Shown here: positions 52,601-61,600 of the stretch, in pieces
How the letters are laid out: each line of letters starts with the position of its first letter
How positions within the stretch are numbered: position 1 is the stretch's first letter
Assembly (NCBI GenBank): GCA_037954235.1
Contig: JBBMOA010000020.1
Location: forward strand, 13,527,677 to 13,591,676
DNA length: 64,000 nucleotides
Direction: 5' to 3'
Source: Aulostomus chinensis
Lineage: Eukaryota; Chordata; Actinopteri; Syngnathiformes; Aulostomidae
Notes under the pieces: model-generated
What the model saw: the letters and a program-made list of their open reading frames with translations, nothing else
What the model was told of the DNA's origin: nothing
Databases searched by the model: none
Position numbers and translations under genes: made by a program

Positions 52601-55600
52601 TCAATATTTTCCAGCACTGACTGTATTTTGAAAAAGTTTGCCATTTTTATAGATAAAGTCCATCCATCCATCCATCCATTTTCTTCCGCTTATCCTGTTA
52701 AGGGTCATGGGGGGCTGGAGCCTTTCCCAGCAGCCTTCAGGTGAGAGGCGGGGTTCACCCTGGACAGGTCACCAGTCCATCACAGGGCCAACACATAGAA
52801 ACAGACAACCATTCACACTCACAGTCACACCTACGGTCAATTTAGAGTATCAATCAGCCTCGTCCCCTCTTGATGTCTTTGGACTGTGGGAGGAAGCTGG
52901 AGTACCAGAGAGAACCCACACAGGAACAGGGAGAACATGGAGACTCCACACAGAAAGACCCCGTGCTGGAGCTGGGACTGGAACCAGGAACCTTCTTGCT
53001 GTGAGGCGACAGTGCTGACCACTGCACCACCGTGCCGCCCAAGGGATAAAGTATGAATCAAAATCTGACAAGCATGTTAATATGGCGAAGTGCAATATCC
53101 AATCTGCGGCAGGTTTAATACTTGCTAAAGGTATAATATGCGTAAAAAAGCCATTCTAAATGAAGTATTTTGGTGCTTCACAGATATCCCAGCCTGTATA
53201 TCATAGACTTGAAGTGACTTCTTCCAAAGAGTACCACTTCAAGTACTCACAAATAGTTCCCTTGAATTCTCAAAGACTTTCTCTTCACTGCTGTATCACA
53301 TCTATGCATCTCCAAAAAAAAAACCCAAAACGATTTGACCTCAAAACAAACTAAACTAATGCTCTCGAGCTCATCCATTCATAAAAGTGCAGAGGTGTTC
53401 CTTTACTTTCCTTTTACCTCAAAGTGTCATGGCTGGAAGAAGAGGAAGTGGATGTGCTGGAGAGAAACTGATATTTTTCTGGATAGTTTTGCTGCTATTA
53501 GTAGTCGCTGGCTATGGGGCGTCATTATCTTCAAGCTAATTATAAGTGATTGGCTCTGTCCGCATTTTTTGAGTCGTATCGAAGCGATGCATGGTGAGAA
53601 AATGTTTTAAGGAGTTAAGGAACCAATGTGTGAGTATTTGGAAGGTGAAAAACACTTTCTGGGTTACGTAAGTATTGCTTTATGAAAACACGTTGTGTAT
53701 GCTCAAAGGCCCTACCAAGCCACAACCAAGGTGCTCTTCTGCTGTTCATTTTATGGTGATCTTATTGCAACAAATCAGTATGTTGGGGCCACAATTTCCC
53801 TAATTATTTATTCATCTATACATTCACTCTCATGTCATTGGCTTCATAGTTTAGACCAGGTGTTTTATTTATATATGAAAAATCCATATGTATATATATA
53901 TATATATATATATATTTATTTCTAATTATTGATTAAAAACCTCGTATAAACTAATTACAAGTCAAAATAAGCTTTTTGATGAACCAGACTGCATTCATAT
54001 TCATTTGATTATTATTTAATGTGCATTGTCCCCTTACAAATAAAAACAAACAAACAAACACCTGTAAACAAAAATTAAGGCTCCAGAGAGGCACAGATAC
54101 GAACACTAAAATACATTTATTGTGAATTATCCATCAAAGGTTGTGACTTTGTGTGTTTGAATGAATGAACAAACTGAAGAACAGTCTCCGCATGAGCCAG
54201 GGAGCCCAGCTGCTGCTGTCCATTTTGTTATGTCATGAAGATCTTAGAAAGGGTTTTCAGAAGAGCTTTGGACTGAAGTAGAGTGGAGGGGACTTGCGAA
54301 GGCATTCTGGTTCATTTTGCACCCAGAATCGATCGGCCCGCTGCTACCACCTCTCTCCGTGTCCTCTCTGGGCCTGCGGGATGATTTATGACAGCTCCCA
54401 CTGAGCATGTTGTGCTATCTGCCATACCACCGTGATCTGGCTTTGCAGAGGTTTTGTTATTCCTAATGAATAAATCACCTCCCGCGTGGTTTTTACTGCA
54501 GTGAAACAGATCTGCTGAATATTACATGCAGAAGAACACATGTTAAAGCCATGAAGGGATCTGATCTGATCTGCACGGGCATCAAATACTGGTAATGAAG
54601 GAACAATAAAATAGAATAAAACGAAAATGCAGACTGGAGTATTTCTCAGGCTTTAATGCAGATTCAGGACATCATTTTTCCCTGAGCAAACAAAATTAAT
54701 CATCATTGCCTCACTGATACATGTTGCTGTAAATATTCCTTGAGTTTGTTCTGCCTACTGAAATAAGCATTTGCATAATATCAAATCTGCTCTCAGAGGA
54801 GACAATTCAGTTTGTACAATGCCTCTGCCAGTGGTTATCAGTGTTTTAATATGCGATCGAACATTTTATTCATTCACTGTCAGACAGCATCTTCAAAGGT
54901 TGCTCTGACATCATGTTATATGCTGATGATGCATCATCAAACACCTCCTGCAGGTGTCCTCTGGTGTTTCATCTCACTTATGTCATTGGATCTGGACAAC
55001 AGAGTGCATATTTCTGGTACCAGCCTCTCACTGCGGCACAGACTCCATTTAGAAGTAGAGATGTAATTCAACAATATTATATATACTAATCTTGAATTCA
55101 GATTTTATGTATTGTTGCATTCTTTTGTCGACCCACCCACAGTCCACTCACTCAAGTGTTTTGTTGCCTGATTAAGCCTTTCTGAGGACCGTGTGGGTTC
55201 CACCTTCTTGAGCTCTATAATCCGGCACCTGTGTGGGTTTCACAGTCTGTAACAGATTGTTTTATACCTCCCAAAATAGGATTTTATTGCCAGCTGTTCA
55301 ACTCAGATATGTTTCTATGATGTTCCGCTGCTCCAGAGTGCCGCAGGGATGATGTATTTTTGCAGGACAACTCGGAAGTTAATAACAGCATTTGGGAATA
55401 TTGCTTATAAGGAGCTCTGTTGCAAACAAAGGTTAATGAGACTTCGCTTTTTTTTTTTTTAAAGGAAGATCTTTGTAAATAAACTGCAAATTTATGATTA
55501 TGAAGCATAAATGCAGTAAGTTAGAGCACAAAGCTAAGCAGTCTTATGACTTATACTTTACCACAACTAAGCTTCTTTATTTTTCTGTTTTCATTATGAT

Positions 55601-58600
55601 GACGTTTAAAGTCTGTGACAACCTGTCTGTCTCATTTAGCCACTTGTTAGCGCCCGCTACCTTTGAGATGCTTAAAAACTCACGGGTCCATTATTCACTT
55701 GTGTTTTTTATGATTTTGAGCAAAACCTTAAAAGGACTTCAACTTGAAACCAATTCAAACATCTTACTGACTTTGAAATGAGAGAAGCAGACGCTCACCA
55801 ACCCTTATTTCCAGGTTCTCAGAGTAGGTCCTGCACCACTCTGCTGAGGCTGAACATGAACCAACAGTCTTTTTTTTTTAAAAAGTTTTTGTACACTGTT
55901 CCAAGCTGTCAGCATTCTAATGTACACTAAGCCTCGTCAGCAAATGAAAAGTCTTCAGATCAGTGAATCAAGACATTGCTGACATACTGAAATGACGGAT
56001 AAGGCTTGGAGTCAGATATAAGGCTTAGCGATAAGGATCAATTGGAAAAGAGCATACAAGTTGAATTTTTCATCAGTATACTCAAATGAAAAGTTTCTTG
56101 TCAATGAGTCTGTCATTTTTAATCTGTCACGCTAGATTTAAATAACAAATATCTTCAAATATATTTTCTGTAGCTGCACTCTATCTTGTATCCCCCTGCT
56201 GATGCTATTAAAGCAAATCTTTGACATTCTTTGCTTTTATGCTTCCATGGAGGAGGAAGAGGGGGCTGTGAATGGACCATTGCACATCCAGTTATTTTGA
56301 ACTCAATATAATAGGAACACTATGAATCTCCCCAAATTTGGCACAGTCATCAGCGAGGAGATGATGAGATTTTGACGGTAAGAGATCATCTGAAATCACT
56401 GAACGTGCTTTAGGCTATGATTCAGTAATGTATCCCCTGATGTGACAGCATTATGCATCCAAAAATCACCCTGAAGTTACTTTCTACAACAAAAAAACCC
56501 ACCAAAACAAAAACACTGTTTTTGCCCATTATTCAGTAATGTATGAGGAACAGAAGTGGTTCGCTCTGTAAAAATGCTCACTACATGGGCTCATGGATAT
56601 AAACTTGACTGGCATCCAACCGTGAAGTGTGATGGTTTCTAATGTAGCTGCATTCTGTGCAGGGACTCCTCTGTGTTTGTCAGCTCGGCTGTTTGCTGTG
56701 TGTTAGCAGTGATGTGAAGCTAAGGCGTGTGATTTTTGAGTCGTTCTCTGCTGTTTTGGAAGCAGACAATGCAGATGTGTCTTTGGGGGTAAACTTGTAC
56801 TGCATCACCTGAGTGTGTGTCCCAGATAAGGGTTGTAAATAGGTTTTTGAAGAGCTGATCTTCCCATCTGCAGCGCTCATTAATAAGTATACATCTTTAG
56901 AATCCATAAGATGACATAAAAGACATAAGAAAAAAGAAATACATCTGAAAACCTTTAAAGCAGCCTGAGTAAAAAGCGTTCAGTCCAGTGATTTCTTTCC
57001 AAGCCGGTTGATGCAACAGTAAAGTGAACAATGCAAGAGTGCTATTTGGAGTGAAGATTAAAATTTAAAAAGATAACATGGGTGTCGCTTAGATTTTTTT
57101 TTCCTCTGTCTGCATCCTGTCGAACGTCTCCCCCTCATTCCTGAGTTACGCAACCAAACAAAATAGGTCTCAACTGTACAGAGCCATGCACCCACACATG
57201 AAATCCCAAATAAACCCACACAAATATAGCTTCACCATTTAAACAAATGTTTTTGTTTGGTCTATGTAGGTCATGAAGCCTCAAAGGATAACATGAGGGC
57301 ATTAAAATTGCATAAACTTCTAACTGTGTGACGCTAATGAGGGTAAAGTTATGAGCAAACACTCCCGAGATCACAAGCAAAGAATATCAGCTACTGACTT
57401 ATTAGCTCTCCTGAAGGCAAATAAAGCAGCTACATTAAAGTCCTTGCTGAGAGAGAGGTCAATATTACAGTGGAGAATATTTGATATTCTGTTTTATAAG
57501 AGTAGATTAATTAAGTTGAACATCACTCCTTAAAGTTCAAGACGGAACGACTGTGTTACATAGTGTGTGTGGGTGAGAGAGGAGGCTGGGTAGCTTTTTC
57601 ACTAGGTTCCATTCAGCAGAACAATAGACAGTTTATTTCAGTGAATTATTGATCACTCCTTTACTCCCCCCTTTATTCACCTTCGTATCCAAATGCACAA
57701 AAAGCCTTTAAAATGGTACAGTAGGCTATATCATCAGTAGAATTGCAGATAACGTAACACAAAGCCTCTTTGTGATCCAGGATATTAACCAGTTTGACAA
57801 CATGTAAGGTTTTTAGATCAGCAACATCATGTGGTCTGTCAGTTTCACTGAGCAACTCCTTTACCCTCACCAGCCTTTTAGGCGTACAGCTATGTAGCAG
57901 GAAGCTAAACACATCGGCTGAGGACAAGCTTCCTGGAAGTAATTTCACAGAAAACATCACTCATTTACTGTCCACACACAAACTACTCCATAGATGTAGT
58001 AATAACAGTGAACTGCCGTGCGGGCAGCGCTTCGAGGCTGTATGATAATGCTGCAGTTAGCATGCTCACATAAAAATACCTTCACGCTAATGTCTGGCAG
58101 CCTGCAGTTTACATAACGGTCGATATGTTAATGTATTGCATTAGCATGCTAATATGTCCTAATTAGTGTAAAATGTGGAACGCAGCCGCGGATGAGGAAT
58201 GTCTTTATTTCTCCAAGCAACGCAACATGATGATGGATGTGTGGATTATTTTAAACAACATTAAGTCAGAAATATCATTAGCAATGGCATGCTCTGAATC
58301 AAAGGTTTTACCATCCATTGATATTCTGAAACATCAGTGGACCAAAAAACAAAACAACTATTTTAAAAAATAAAAAGTTTTGTCCTTTTGAGATTTTAAT
58401 ACCATCAGTTGCCTTTTGCTTGTTGAAATCTATGCTATTTTTCAGGTTGTTGACGGGCATTTCAATCAGTTCACCAGTTAATTCTATTCTAAAACCAGAA
58501 ACATTGCATTGCTAGTTTTATGTCTCTATTTCTGTGTTTCTCTTGTGTCTCTATTTGTTCAAGTTATCATTGATTCATAGTGGATGTTTGTGGCCAATTT

Positions 58601-61600
58601 AGAGAAATTCCCTCCTTGCATTCCAGAGAAATGAGGCTTGTATGAGGTGGCAATGATGTTTGACTAAAAAAAAAAACCCCAACCTTTTAAGTCCTTAAAT
58701 CGAATGGACATTTGAAAGAAATTTGAAGAAATTCCCCCAAGGAATTGATGAGATATGTTAATAAATAATGGGAAATATGTACAGAGGGACAGGCAAACAA
58801 ACAGACAACCCCAAAACATAACGCTCGAGCCTATGGCTTTCAAGACATTAAGAATTAGAAGAAAGCCCTCAACATCATCCTGGCATTAGATGGAATTATT
58901 CCAGCAAATGTCAGGGGATCAGCAAGGTTTCAGGGTTCATCTTCTGAGGTCCCCGCAAAAGCAGTAAAGTAATATTTTATGTCACTGGTGCAGACTGTGA
59001 ATACAGTTAATATTTCATGGCAATCCATTCAGTGCTTTTTGAGATATTTACAGTGCCATTGGCGGTTGCTATTGGTAACGTTATGGAGTTCAACTGTAAA
59101 AATGCAAGAAGTGTATAATCTCACATAAAAGTGCATAATATCCACCCCTTCCTCTCAGATCTGCTTGTGTTCCATCATCCACTTGCATGGGGTTCAATGT
59201 CAGATCTCTTGACTTGGCTTCTCCTTATCTCAGTGCGTGACACGCACATTAAAGATGTCGTGGCTCAGAGAAAAACGATGCATGTTTTGAACCCCGTGTT
59301 TTACAGAAGATGCAAGCCAAGCTGCCAGGTGCTGGCGTTTAGAATCTAGGGAATAATTCTGCTTCGGATCATTCATCATTCCTGCCATTAACATGTGTTA
59401 CAAGGCAATTTATTCATGTTGTCATGTATTTCTGATTTGTGCATAATAAACCTCTAGACATCTTGTAACATTTATTCTCAGCTTTAAGCAAACGTGGGCA
59501 TTTAATACCTAAATCTTGTGCTATGTGTCAAAGTATGCAATGTCTGTGCTTTGCCTGGCTTGTTTTCTCCGTCTACAAAGCTTGAATGACCTTCCATTCT
59601 CAGCGAGGGTGTAGGAATGTTAGCTAGTCTCTGCGACAATGGTTTTCGTTGCAGATGACAGGAAAAGAAAAAGACAGAAAAACTTCTCAAACTGCACAAA
59701 GAATTTTGCTTTGCTCCTGTCACATCTGAAGGTCAGATTTCATTTTGAATGAAAACAGCAAACTCTCAAGGTTCATCAGGTTTTTTTTTTGGTCGATTCT
59801 TTTGTTTATTCTCAGCTCGGCGCAGCAAATGAAAGGGAACGGGAGTGAAGGACAAGTAAATGAAATATTTTTCGGCTTCACTATTGCAACAAATGTTCCC
59901 ATGACTCTTTTCTCTTTTTCAAATGAAAGACGGTGCATGTAGACCTGTCTCTCAAGCTCATATTTGCTGTTGGACTGTCCTCAACCGAGAAAAGAGCGAC
60001 ACTTTGACCATGTGAATATTAACTGTCCTTCTTCAGAACCATTAGGATGATGTAGTCTGACGTTACAGCTCAGCAAAAACCATTGCCTTCTCCTCATTTC
60101 TGTCTGCCTCTATTTGGGGGGAGATAAGGCGTGTAATGTGTCTGACTTCAACAGGATAGGCTGCTGTTCCAATTCTGCCTCCTGGTGATTTCCCAATAAT
60201 TGAATCTGGTACTTTTAATTGCCTGAATTCAACCACTTAATCACCAAGATGGAAGAGCAAAAAAACAGCCAACTGGATTGATTTGGAGGTTTTTTTTGGA
60301 TCATGTTGTTAATTTCTGACAAGACGAGCAACCTTGTTTGCTATTAAGAGTTCTTCATTTCTCTTAGTTGTTGACTTTATGTCTAAGAAAAGTGAAGAGC
60401 AACTATCCTCTTTGGTTGTGTATAAAGCCCAACCCCCTTCACCTCTCCCTGCCTCCCTCCCTCCCTCTGCGCCTATCATCCACTCGTCTGTCTCGTCATC
60501 GGCGTGGTCGGTCCGGAGCACCTGCACCGTACAGGTGAAGAAATATGCAAACATAAAATTAGAGGGAGTCTGAGGGGATTAATAGTGACCTGACGTTTCT
60601 GCTGAGCTCAGTAGGACTAGTGGTTTCTTTCATGTGGTATGTATGGATTTTCGTCCAATCTGTGTGTTTGTGTGTGTGTGTGTGTGTGTGAGTGTATGAT
60701 TAAAGTCTATTTTGTGGATGCAAACAAAACAGTTTTTTTTGTTGTTGTTTTTTTAGGGGGTTGGCATGTGTAGATGAGCTCAACATTTATGTATCCATTT
60801 CTTTGGCCCAGTGATTGAAGTTATGGTTAGGAAAGTAGTGGTTAAGGGAAGTCTCTAGCAAATTAATATAAATCCATGAAAATATCCAAAAAGCAACCAC
60901 AGCAAATTTTCATTGTCATGTTTTTGTTTAATCTTCAAACACAACAAATATTTCTTCCTGATTTTCGAAGAATCAAGCAGCAAATCAGCACATTTGAGAA
61001 GAACCAGCTGGGGTTGGACATCGTGGCCTCATAAATGACTGGAGGTCATTATCAGAGCTCATACTTGATGCCACTAAACCTTTTAACGACTACTTAATAT
61101 ATCCCCCAGTGATTCTGCCCAGCAGTTAAAAGATTTTTCACATTTAAACATCTTTTTTAAAGCCTAACATGATGTCTTTTTAAACCTCATTGTAATCCAA
61201 GGAGGGCATGATAAAGTGGGTATGCCTTTGGTTTGACTTGAAAACCTTTTCACATTTATTTTGATGAGTAATGTCCCTACTTTGATATCTCCTTGCGGCC
61301 CAGAATTTTATTTTCCAGTTTTTTTGCACTTGACTAAAAACCTCTGATATCTTGACACACCTTTCTTTCAAATTTTCCATTTGTTTCTTTTTTCCCCATT
61401 CCTTTTAATGTGTTTTGCTCTAGGATAACAGGGTAAAGATGAAAACAGAAACTGAACTCTGTTACAGTATCCGCGACGCTGAATGCTTGAGGAAACAAAA
61501 CGAAAACAGTATTCATTAATTTCCTTACGTGTATCCATATCCGCCGTAAATTAGATGGTCACACTCATTTTTAATTATTAAGGTCACTCATTTGTCGAGC

